NCBI RefSeq assembly: GCF_900605005.1
Contig: NZ_LR027558.1
Coordinates: 306,588-370,587, forward strand
From: Acidipropionibacterium timonense
GTDB taxonomy: Bacteria > Actinomycetota > Actinomycetes > Propionibacteriales > Propionibacteriaceae
Length of the DNA stretch: 64,000 nucleotides
Reading direction: 5' to 3'
Part shown: piece by piece, positions 25,023 to 34,065 of the stretch
Layout of the letters: each line of letters starts with the position of its first letter
Numbering within the stretch: the stretch's first letter is position 1
The notes under the pieces: generated by a model
Seen by the model: only the letters and a program-made list of their open reading frames with translations
Databases searched by the model: none
Told to the model about the DNA's origin: nothing
Translations under genes and position numbers: made by a program

Positions 25023-26837
25023 ATGACCTCCTCGTCCTGGCAGCGACCCGTTCCCACCATCGGCGACGCGACCTCCTCGGTCGATCGCAGGGAGTCCCCT
25101 GACGGCTGGCGGATGGGCGAGGACGTCGTGCGCCACCTCGACGAGGTCATCGGTGCCCGCCGCGACATCCGCCGCTACCGTGACGCAGCCGTTCCCGCCG
25201 ACCTCGTCCACGAGGTCATCGACGCCGGTCACCACGGCCCCAGCGTCGGCCACAGCCAGCCCTGGCGGTTCATCGTCATCGACGCCCCCGCCGTTCGCGA
25301 CCGCGCCGCCCTCATGGCCGACCGGGAACGACTGCGCCAGGCCGACCTGCTCACCGCGGATCGTCGTGCCCGGCTGCTCGACCTCCAGCTCGAGGGGATC
25401 CGTGAGGCCCCGCTCGGCATCGTCGTCGCGTGCGACCGACGCACCCCTGCGTCCGGGGTCCTGGGTCGCAACACCTTCACCGACGCCGACCTGTGGAGTT
25501 GCGCCGCTGCCATCGAGAACATGTGGCTGGCCGCCCGCGCCCGCGGCCTGGGCATGGGATGGGTGACCCTCTTCGATCCCGCCGAGCTGGCCGGGCTGCT
25601 CCACCTGCCGGACGGCGTCGAGACCCTCGGGTGGATGTGCCTGGGGTGGCCGGACGAGCGCCCGCCGGCCCCCGGACTCGAGCGTCGGGGATGGTCGCGC
25701 CGCCTCCCGGTCGACTCCCTCATCATGACCAACCGGTGGCCCGACGCCGCCGAGCCGGCGTCCCCCGTCTCCGGACTGCCCACCCCTGCGGCGACGAGTT
25801 CGGCCGTACCGCGGATCATTGCCCCCGACCAGCGCCACGTCGTCGACGCCCACGACGGCGCCGACCGACTGCTCACCCCGCCGGGTTCCCTCGGCAAGCT
25901 CGACCAGGTCCTCGATCGCCTCATCGCTGCTGCCGGCGACGAGGTCTCCACCGGAACCCTCGTCCTGGCCGGCGCCGACCACCCGGTACGCGCACACGGC
26001 GTCTCGGCCTTCGACGGCTCGGTCACGGCCGAGGTCATGGCGGCCTCGGTGGCGGGAACCGCCCTCGGGGTCGCGACCGCGGAATCGGTGGGCCTGGGCC
26101 GGATCGTCGTCGACGCCGGCGTCGACACCCCCGTCCCCGGTGCCATCGACGCCCGCGCGCAGGGCGAGCGCGGCGACCTCGTCACCACCGACGCCATGTC
26201 CGCAGCCCAGGTCGATGCCGCCATCGAGCGGGGCATCGCCATCGCCGTCGACCTCGCCGACGACAACACCTCCGATCTCGAAGACCACGCCGGGCGCCGA
26301 GGTCTGGTGTGCCTGGGGGAGGTCGGCGTGGCCAACACGACGGTCGCGGCCGCCCTGGCCTGCGCCCTCGCCGGCATGGACCCCGCCGAGACCGTCGGCC
26401 TCGGTGCATCGAGCGACTCGGCCATGGTCGAGCGGAAGGTTGACGTCGTCTCCAGGGCCCTGGCCCGGGCGGCCTCCACCCACGACGACCTCGCCGATCC
26501 CAGAACCGCGCTGGCCGCCGTCGGCGGCCCGGAACTCGCGGTGCTCACCGGTGTCGTCCTGGGGGCGGCATCGGTCGGTCGCCCGGTCGTCCTCGACGGT
26601 CTGGCCACGAGTGTCGCCGCCCTGGCCGCGGTGCGGTCGGACCCCGCCGTCCAGTCCTGGCTCGTCGCCGGTCAGGTGAGCCGGGAACACGCCCATGCGG
26701 CGGTGCTCCGTGAACTCGGCCTGGAACCCCTGCTCGACCTGCGGTTGCGCGCTGGGGAAGGGGTCGGCGCCTGTCAGGCGGCCGGGCTCATCCTCACGGC
26801 CCTGGACGTCCGTCGTCGCGCTGCCCGCTGGGCCTGA
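25023..26837 (+). CDS. bluB: BluB - CobT2 fusion: 5,6-dimethylbenzimidazole synthase and phosphoribosyltransferase-like domain
   Basis: Residues 1 to ~230 are BluB, which converts FMNH2 plus oxygen to the lower base DMB (RRDIRRYR 46-53, GPSVGHSQPWRF 72-83). Residues ~258-604 are a CobT homologue with GSLGKLDQVLDRL, GEVGVANTTVAAAL and RAGEGVGACQAAG. The CobT half departs from the canonical pattern: ADHPVRAHGVSAFDGSVTAE replaces ADHG...PQEVTAQ. A BluB/CobT2 fusion is, from memory, described in Propionibacterium freudenreichii. The ATG at 25023 is preferred over 24990 because TATCGT (25011-25016) lies 6 nt upstream with no Shine-Dalgarno. Not behind a riboswitch. Confidence 0.93.
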   Translation: MTSSSWQRPVPTIGDATSSVDRRESPDGWRMGEDVVRHLDEVIGARRDIRRYRDAAVPADLVHEVIDAGHHGPSVGHSQPWRFIVIDAPAVRDRAALMADRERLRQADLLTADRRARLLDLQLEGIREAPLGIVVACDRRTPASGVLGRNTFTDADLWSCAAAIENMWLAARARGLGMGWVTLFDPAELAGLLHLPDGVETLGWMCLGWPDERPPAPGLERRGWSRRLPVDSLIMTNRWPDAAEPASPVSGLPTPAATSSAVPRIIAPDQRHVVDAHDGADRLLTPPGSLGKLDQVLDRLIAAAGDEVSTGTLVLAGADHPVRAHGVSAFDGSVTAEVMAASVAGTALGVATAESVGLGRIVVDAGVDTPVPGAIDARAQGERGDLVTTDAMSAAQVDAAIERGIAIAVDLADDNTSDLEDHAGRRGLVCLGEVGVANTTVAAALACALAGMDPAETVGLGASSDSAMVERKVDVVSRALARAASTHDDLADPRTALAAVGGPELAVLTGVVLGAASVGRPVVLDGLATSVAALAAVRSDPAVQSWLVAGQVSREHAHAAVLRELGLEPLLDLRLRAGEGVGACQAAGLILTALDVRRRAARWA

Positions 26838-26839
26838 TC

Positions 26840-27304
26840 TCAGGCCATGACCTGCTGCCACTCGTCCCGGCGCTCGAGCATGGCCCTGGCCGCCGCCTGC
26901 GCCCCGGCCAGACTGTGGTGGGCCCCCCAGCCGCACTGCACCTCGTTGGCGGCCGGGACGGCGTCGAGGTCGAGGATGTCGCTCAGCGTCGTCGCGACGA
27001 GGTCGCACACCGCCGGGACGTCGGGCTCGCCGACCATGATGAGGTAGAACCCGGTCTGACAACCCATGGGGCCGAAATCGATGACGGCGTCACTGTGGTT
27101 GCGGACGCACTCGGCGAAGGAGTGCTCCACCGAATGGACGGCGTCCATCTCGAGGTGCTCGACATTGGGCTGGCAGAACCGGACGTCGTACTTGGTGAGG
27201 GTGTCACCGGCCGGGAGGTGCTTGACGTCGGCCACCCGGATGAAGGGTGCGGCGACCTTGGTGTGGTCCAGGTTGAAGCTCTCGACGTTCATGCGTTGCG
27301 TCAT
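26840..27304 (-). CDS. luxS: S-ribosylhomocysteine lyase LuxS
   Basis: Cleaves S-ribosylhomocysteine to homocysteine and the autoinducer-2 precursor, recycling SAH formed by methyltransferases. 154 residues; the metal ligands HSVEH (His57, His61) and Cys124 in [10 protein letters not shown] are present, as are NLDHTKV and GCQTGFYL. The Shine-Dalgarno GGGAGGA precedes the ATG. It converges with bluB-cobT2, leaving 2 bp between stops. Its neighbourhood to a SAM-heavy pathway may be coincidental. Confidence 0.95.
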   Translation of the reverse strand: MTQRMNVESFNLDHTKVAAPFIRVADVKHLPAGDTLTKYDVRFCQPNVEHLEMDAVHSVEHSFAECVRNHSDAVIDFGPMGCQTGFYLIMVGEPDVPAVCDLVATTLSDILDLDAVPAANEVQCGWGAHHSLAGAQAAARAMLERRDEWQQVMA

Positions 27305-27379
27305 GCGGCCATCCTCCCGCACCGGCCCCGACCCCGCACACCGGTGACATCCGCACACCGGCGAGGCCACGCCCGACCC

Positions 27380-28567
27380 TCACCCCAGACCGGCCGTCGC
27401 CAGGAATCCGTCGCAGTTGCCGTGCACCTGCACCTGTTCCCCGGCCGGGATCCACACGGCCTGACCGTGGACGATCTCCTCGGTGCCGGCTGACCCGCTG
27501 CACACGGCGTACCCGCCGGTGACCAGGAGGATGCGGGCCAGATCACTGCTCGGCAGCATGGCCGGCGCTGCGACGGACAGGTCCAGACGCCACAGCCGGT
27601 ACTGCGCATCGGGCGTCGGGTAGCGCCACAGGCCGGCTCCCTCGTCGATCGGATGGAGGATCGTCGGCGGCTCGGTGTCGAAGGTGACGATCGACACGAG
27701 CGACTCGACGTCGATGTGCTTGTCGGTGATGCCTCCGCGCACGACGTTGTCGGAGTTCGCCATGATCTCGACGCCGGTCCCGTGCAGGTAGGCATGGAGC
27801 ACGCCTGGGCTGACCCGCAGGCCGTCCCCCGCCCGCAATCGGATCCGGTTGAGCAGCAGGGCCGCCATGATCGACGGGTCGCCGGGGTGCTGTTCGTCGA
27901 GTTCGACGGCGGTGCGCGCGAAATCACCGAACTCGCCGGGCTCCGAGACATGGTTGACGGCTGCCGAGACGACCTCCTCGACCCAGGCCTGGCGTTCGGC
28001 GCCGCCGGTGAGGCAGTCGAGGAAGACCTCCGCCAACCCGGCCGACCCGTGCCTCTCGGTGAGCGGACCGAGGACGGCGTCGAGGGACACCCGAAGGTCG
28101 AGGGCGTCGAAGAGGCTTCGCGAGACGAGCGGGTCACGGAACCCGCAGAGGACGTCGACATCGCCCAGGGCGACGAAGAGCTCGGGTTTGGGCCAGCCGT
28201 CCCGGAAGGTCCGGATGGGATCGTCGAGGGCCAGACCGCGTCGGTTCTCGGCCTCGAACCCCGCTGCTGCAGCGTCGGCGTCGGGATGGGCCTGCAGGCT
28301 CAGTGGCCGCTCGGCGGCCAGGATCTTGAGGAGGAAGGGCAACCGGTCCCCGAAGGTCTGCCGACTCCCCGCGCCGAGTTCCTCGGGCCTGGCGTCGATG
28401 CGCGCGCCCAGACTGGTGCCGTCGGCCAGGGTCGAGGGAGCCAGCGGGTGGGCGCCGAGCCAGTACTCGGCCTGCGGGTCGCCTGTCGGCTCCGTGCCGA
28501 GGATCGCCGGGATGGCGTCGAGCGACCCCCACGAGTAGGTACGGATGCTGCCCGCGAGTCGTTCCAT
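27380..28567 (-). CDS. manA: Mannose-6-phosphate isomerase, class I
   Basis: Zinc enzyme interconverting mannose-6-P and fructose-6-P. 395 residues with AEYWLGAHPLAPS, PFLLKILAAERPLSLQAHPD (the two metal-ligand clusters), HAYLHGTGVEIMANSDNVVRGG and a C-terminal cupin-like part. The N-terminal M-x-x-L-x-G-x-x-Q/R-x-Y-x-W-G pattern (SIRTYSWGS) supports the ATG at 28567; AGAGGA lies upstream. Confidence 0.95.
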   Translation of the reverse strand: MERLAGSIRTYSWGSLDAIPAILGTEPTGDPQAEYWLGAHPLAPSTLADGTSLGARIDARPEELGAGSRQTFGDRLPFLLKILAAERPLSLQAHPDADAAAAGFEAENRRGLALDDPIRTFRDGWPKPELFVALGDVDVLCGFRDPLVSRSLFDALDLRVSLDAVLGPLTERHGSAGLAEVFLDCLTGGAERQAWVEEVVSAAVNHVSEPGEFGDFARTAVELDEQHPGDPSIMAALLLNRIRLRAGDGLRVSPGVLHAYLHGTGVEIMANSDNVVRGGITDKHIDVESLVSIVTFDTEPPTILHPIDEGAGLWRYPTPDAQYRLWRLDLSVAAPAMLPSSDLARILLVTGGYAVCSGSAGTEEIVHGQAVWIPAGEQVQVHGNCDGFLATAGLG

Positions 28568-28668
28568 GTCGAGGGTCCTCTCCGGTCCGTCCACAGCTGC
28601 GGATGCATCCTTGCAGCCGAGTGTGGCCACCTCCTATGTAACCACTGTCGGGCCAGCGGCGTCCCCGC

Positions 28669-28705
28669 GACCCCCTGACCCCCTGACCCCCGAGCCTCGA
28701 GCCTC
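28669..28705. repeat. Short tandem repeat, about 3 x GACCCCCT then 2 x GAGCCTC
   Basis: GACCCCCT occurs at 28669 and 28677, with a truncated third copy (GACCCCC) at 28685. It is immediately followed by GAGCCTC at 28692 and 28699. It lies in the intergenic region between the manA promoter side and the DUF3263 gene. Such blocks can change length by slippage; no function is visible. Confidence 0.7.
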
Positions 28706-28772
28706 GACCTGCCCCGGGCCTCGAGCGATCCGGGACCGAGTCGCGGGGGAGCGGCCGGCTACGATCGGACGA

Positions 28773-29027
28773 ATGAGTGGCGACCTGGATCCCGTCGACG
28801 CCGCCCTCCTCGCCTTCGAGGAGGACTGGCAGTCCGGTCGTCTCCACGGGGACAAGGCTGCCCTCATCCGTGACCGGCTCGACCTCTCGTCACCGCGCTA
28901 CCACCGGCGCCTCAACGAACTCATCGATGATCCCGTCGCCCGGGCCCAGGCGCCCTCCCTGCTGGGGCGCCTGGACAGGGTCCGGGCCGGACGCCGCCAC
29001 GACCGGTCGGCCGACCTGCTGCCCTGA
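28773..29027 (+). CDS. DUF3263 family small protein
   Basis: The 84-residue acidic-to-basic protein has the family pattern ALLAFEEDWQ..GDKAALIRDRLDLSSPRYHRRLNELIDDP, a predicted helix-turn-helix-like fold seen across actinobacteria next to LytR or groEL genes. Leaderless start: TACGAT (28760-28765), 7-nt gap, ATG. Its last 130 bp are opposed by the tail of the minus-strand gene at 28898. Confidence 0.85.
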   Translation: MSGDLDPVDAALLAFEEDWQSGRLHGDKAALIRDRLDLSSPRYHRRLNELIDDPVARAQAPSLLGRLDRVRAGRRHDRSADLLP

Positions 29028-29482
29028 GCCCGGCGTGCCCGGTCGCCGTCCCCGTCGTCCCGCTCACCCGAACCGGCCACCACGTACCCGCCCAGGACGA
29101 GGTCGGCGTCCTGCTCGAACCAGTTGGCCAGCCCGACGTCCCCGGTGCGCAGCATCGACCACCCCGCGGCCACGGCGTACGCCGGCAGCATGAGGAGGCC
29201 CCCGAAGCAGGCGTACTGGAGGGCGTGGTTCTCCTCGTGGACGAGGAGTCCGGGCCGCTGTCGACACAGCTCGTCGAGGCTGGGGGAGGCCGTCATGACG
29301 ACGTCGCCCAGGGTGAAGGCCGACCCATTGGGGTACCGGAACCGGTAGCCGTCGGCCAGCCACAGGCCATGTGGCCCGTGGCGCACCCTGCCGCAGCAGC
29401 TGCGGGCCACGAGCAGCCCGACCGGGGTCGACAGGTTGAACCAGTTGAGGGCGGCGCGTACCCGGTGACGGCGGTTCTCCAC
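28898..29482 (-). CDS. Actinobacterial hypothetical protein with HEENHALQ motif, C-terminus doubtful
   Basis: The 194-residue product starts at a GTG with GGAGGAG upstream. The first ~150 residues are convincing: ALNWFNLSTPVGLLVARS, FRYPNGSAFTLGDVV, LLVHEENHALQYACFGGLLMLPAY. HEENH resembles a HExxH metalloprotease motif (Glu-Glu-Asn between the His residues), suggesting a zinc site. The last ~45 residues are Arg/Ser-rich and lie antisense to the DUF3263 gene. They may be a real extension or the result of a frameshift that removed the natural stop near 29030. Confidence 0.6.
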   Translation of the reverse strand: MENRRHRVRAALNWFNLSTPVGLLVARSCCGRVRHGPHGLWLADGYRFRYPNGSAFTLGDVVMTASPSLDELCRQRPGLLVHEENHALQYACFGGLLMLPAYAVAAGWSMLRTGDVGLANWFEQDADLVLGGYVVAGSGERDDGDGDRARRAQGSRSADRSWRRPARTLSRRPSREGAWARATGSSMSSLRRRW

Positions 29483-29565
29483 GGTCTCCTCCGATCCTAT
29501 CGGCCCCGAACCCGTCCGACGGGACGGAGCCGCAGGCCCCGCGTCGATCTCGGTGTGCCCGATCC

Positions 29566-29592
29566 TTTGCACTCGCGTAGGGGGAGTGCTAA
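29566..29592. promoter_or_regulatory. CIRCE operator 1 (HrcA site) upstream of groEL
   Basis: TTTGCACTC (29566-29574), 9-nt spacer, GAGTGCTAA (29584-29592). The right arm is a perfect CIRCE half-site and the left arm differs by two bases from TTAGCACTC. It overlaps a plausible groEL promoter (TTGCAC at 29567). HrcA would repress until heat or misfolding stress. Confidence 0.9.
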
Positions 29593-29598
29593 ACATGA

Positions 29599-31425
<1,827 letters not shown>

Positions 31426-31447
31426 CCCAGCTCTTCCGAGCCTGACA

Positions 31448-31478
31448 GGGGGCGGTCCCGCACGGGGCCGCCCCCTTC
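31448..31478 (+). terminator. Intrinsic terminator after groEL
   Basis: GGGGGCGG (31448-31455) pairs exactly with CCGCCCCC (31468-31475); inner CCC/GGG pairs lengthen the stem, followed by a short TT. Situated 23 nt after the groEL stop. The U-tract is minimal, as is usual in this high-GC sequence. Confidence 0.75.
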
Positions 31479-31529
31479 CGCGTCCCGTGCCGTCCCGTCC
31501 TGGCCCCGTCCCTCCCCTAGGATCGGCGG

Positions 31530-32411
31530 GTGATCACCGTTCCCGACGACCCACGGGTCGGATCCAGCCCAGCCCTGGAGTTCCTCTCCCGGGCCGGCCG
31601 GCTCCACCCCTTCGCGATCATCCTCGGGGCCCTGGCCGTCGTCGCCATCGGGCAGGGGATCGTCGCCCTGCCCGTCCAGGCGGCGCTCGGCTCCTCCCCC
31701 GTCGCCACCTCCTTCACCGCGGTGAGCTCCTTCATCGGTGTCTGGCTCGCCCTGTGGCTGTGGATGAGGTTCGTCGACCATCGCCCGCTGCGCGACCTCG
31801 GCCTCGTCGGCAGGCCCCGCGACCTGTGGATCGGGGTTCTCATCGCCGTGGCCATCCTCGGGCTCGACGTCGTCGTCATGGCAGCCGGGGGATGGGCCGA
31901 CCCCGCGTGGGCCCACCCGGGGGCCAAGGGCCTGGGGATCATCCTGGGCACCCTCATCCTCTTCGCCATCCAGGGCCCGGCCGAGGAGATCGTCCTGCGC
32001 GGCTACCTCATGCAGGGCGTCGCGGCTCGGTGGGGCATCCCGGCCGGGCTCGGTCTCCAGGCCGTGCTCTTCGCCCTGCTCCACGGCGCCAACCCCGACA
32101 TGAGTTGGCTGGCCGTCCTCAACATCGCCCTCTTCGGGCTCCTGCTCGGCATGCTCGTCCTGTGGCGCGGTTCCCTGTGGGCCGCCATGGGGTTCCACGC
32201 CCTGTGGAACTGGCTGCAGGGTCTCGTCCTCGGATTCGACGTCTCGGGCATGTCCTTCGGGACCTCCCTGCTGGCCCAGCACCCGCGAGCGGGGGCCGCC
32301 CTGTGGACCGGCGGGTCCTTCGGTGCGGAGGGGTCGGTGCTGACGACGTCGTTCTGCACCGTGGCCATCGTCGTCGTCGCGGTGGCCTGGCGCCGGTCGA
32401 CCGCGCGATGA
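31530..32411 (+). CDS. CPBP-family intramembrane glutamic protease
   Basis: Multi-pass protein of 293 residues with the ABI/CPBP signature: PAEEIVLRGYL (EEIVLR 152-157), FALLHGANP with the motif-2 His near 185, and GFHALWNW near 222. Family members cleave membrane substrates such as prenylated proteins or bacteriocin leader peptides; the substrate here is unknown. Leaderless GTG start behind TAGGAT (31518-31523). Confidence 0.9.
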   Translation: MITVPDDPRVGSSPALEFLSRAGRLHPFAIILGALAVVAIGQGIVALPVQAALGSSPVATSFTAVSSFIGVWLALWLWMRFVDHRPLRDLGLVGRPRDLWIGVLIAVAILGLDVVVMAAGGWADPAWAHPGAKGLGIILGTLILFAIQGPAEEIVLRGYLMQGVAARWGIPAGLGLQAVLFALLHGANPDMSWLAVLNIALFGLLLGMLVLWRGSLWAAMGFHALWNWLQGLVLGFDVSGMSFGTSLLAQHPRAGAALWTGGSFGAEGSVLTTSFCTVAIVVVAVAWRRSTAR

Positions 32412-32418
32412 TGTGACC

Positions 32419-33102
32419 ATGGCTCTGCTCGAGGTCATCTGCCTGCACGAGAACGACGCCCGCCGGGCCGCGCGCGGGGGAGCCGACCGGGTCGAACTCG
32501 TCGGATCGATGGAGGACGGGGGCATGTCCCCCGAGCCCGACGTCGTCGCCCGGGCCGTGAGTGCCTGCGGGATCCCGGTGCGCCCCATGGTGCGGCTGCG
32601 CCCGGGCTTCTCGACCGACGGGGGAGAGCTGGCCCGGCTTCGTGGGCTCATCGAGTCGTACCTGCGGGTCGGGGCCGAGGGGGTCGTCATGGGATTCCTC
32701 GACCCGCTCACCGCGATCGACCTGCCGGTCATGGGGGCGCTGGCTGACGGCACGTTCAGGTGGACCTTCCACCGGGCCATCGACGCCACCCTGGAGACCG
32801 ACCGTGCCTGGCGCGACCTGCGCGGCCTCGAGGGTCTCGACCAGGTGCTCACCGCCGGGTCGCCCCGCGGCGTCGAGCACGGGCTCGACGACCTCATCCG
32901 GCGGGTCCGCGACGACCCCTTCGCTGCCCGCCTCGTCATGGCCGGTGGGGGACTGGTCCCCGAGCACGTCCCCTGGTTGGCCCGGGCCGGGGTGCGGGCC
33001 TTCCACATCGGCGGTCCGGCCCGCCCGCAACGGTCCTGGAAGGCCTGGGTCGACGCCGACCTCGTCCGCTCCTGGCGCGAGCTGCTCGACAGCCTCGACT
33101 GA
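32419..33102 (+). CDS. cutC: CutC family protein
   Basis: A TIM-barrel protein of 227 residues: LLEVICLHENDARRAARGGADRVELVG, GGMSPEPDVV, GFLDPLTAIDLP, FHRAIDATLE, VLTAGSPRG. CutC was named for copper homeostasis, but the biochemical role is uncertain. The ATG at 32419 is taken; a GATGAT hexamer 6 nt upstream suggests a leaderless start, and a GTG at 32413 is an alternative. Convergent with the hydrolase at 33106. Confidence 0.93.
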   Translation: MALLEVICLHENDARRAARGGADRVELVGSMEDGGMSPEPDVVARAVSACGIPVRPMVRLRPGFSTDGGELARLRGLIESYLRVGAEGVVMGFLDPLTAIDLPVMGALADGTFRWTFHRAIDATLETDRAWRDLRGLEGLDQVLTAGSPRGVEHGLDDLIRRVRDDPFAARLVMAGGGLVPEHVPWLARAGVRAFHIGGPARPQRSWKAWVDADLVRSWRELLDSLD

Positions 33103-33105
33103 GGC

Positions 33106-34065
33106 TCAGCAGGCCGTCGCGAGGTGGGTTCGCACGGCGACGACGCTCGGCGCACCGCAGCGGCTCATCGCCTGGTGACGACCGATCGTCGCCGTGGACC
33201 GGGTCGACGTCGTGGCCCCGCTTCCGGTCGACGAGGTCGTGATGGCCGGGTACTCCCTCGTGGCGAGAATCCGGGACAGCCCCTCGAGGGTCTCGACCTG
33301 CACCGCCATGTCGCCCTCGGTCGACGTGATGAGGCCGGCGACGACGTATGCTCCGGTGCCCGTTCTCGCCGCCACGCTGTTGACGTGCCAACCGTCGTCG
33401 AGCGGCAACCACCCGTTCTTGACGAGCTGTCGGCTGTCGGGAATGGCCGCGGTGAGGCCCCAGTCCTGGTCGTCCTCCACCTGGCTGAGCAGGCTGATGG
33501 CATAGCTGCGCATGTCGGCGTCGATGATGGGGTTGGCCATGGTGAAGTGGCTCATGATGACGACCTGGTCCCGGGCGGTCGTCGTCGTCATGCCCCACGC
33601 CTCGTCGGGCTCGGTCTGGTCGGCTCCCATCGACCGCAGCACCTGACGGACGGCGTCGGGGCCGCCGACATCGTCCCACAGCTCGGTCGTCGCGTCATTG
33701 TCGGAGGCGGTGATCATGGGTTCGAGCAGGGACTTCTCGTCCTCGGTGAGGTCACGGTCGTCCTCCTCGGCCTGCACCATGACGGTCGCCATGACGGCCA
33801 ACTTGACGATCGACGCCGTGATGAAGCGTGACTGCCCCTTGGAGTAGACGTAGATGACGTTCGATCCCGCCTTGCGCATGGCCACCGACGCAGTGCCGGG
33901 CCGGTCGGCCAGGTACGACTCGAGCGGCCCCGGGGAGGGGAATGCCTTCGTCGGGCCCGGGGCGGCAGGGTCACTCACCCGCGCCGAGGCCCGCGGAGCC
34001 GGAGCTCCCAGCAGTCCCAGGGACAGGCCCATCGTCAGGAGCGCGATCCAGACGCGCTGTCTCAT
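33106..34065 (-). CDS. Exported serine hydrolase of the class A beta-lactamase/PBP fold
   Basis: 319 residues with a Sec signal peptide (hydrophobic 6-20, cleavage near ASA). Active-site motifs fit the fold: SIVK at 85-88, SDN at 121-123 and RTGTG at 234-238 in the KTG position. Lys to Arg in that last motif and the missing Glu-rich omega loop leave beta-lactamase activity uncertain; it may be a cell-wall amidase/peptidase. It overlaps the upstream helicase gene by 4 bp, ending a five-gene minus-strand group. Confidence 0.85.
   Translation of the reverse strand: MRQRVWIALLTMGLSLGLLGAPAPRASARVSDPAAPGPTKAFPSPGPLESYLADRPGTASVAMRKAGSNVIYVYSKGQSRFITASIVKLAVMATVMVQAEEDDRDLTEDEKSLLEPMITASDNDATTELWDDVGGPDAVRQVLRSMGADQTEPDEAWGMTTTTARDQVVIMSHFTMANPIIDADMRSYAISLLSQVEDDQDWGLTAAIPDSRQLVKNGWLPLDDGWHVNSVAARTGTGAYVVAGLITSTEGDMAVQVETLEGLSRILATREYPAITTSSTGSGATTSTRSTATIGRHQAMSRCGAPSVVAVRTHLATAC

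Noticed and set aside
21526-26837. CobT and CobT2 as a recent tandem duplication
   Set aside because: The two are strongly diverged and the second is fused to BluB; an old paralogue is more likely.
33106-34065. Antibiotic-resistance beta-lactamase
   Set aside because: SIVK, SDN and RTG fit the fold, but Lys to Arg in the KTG position and the lack of an evident omega-loop Glu motif do not support that activity claim.
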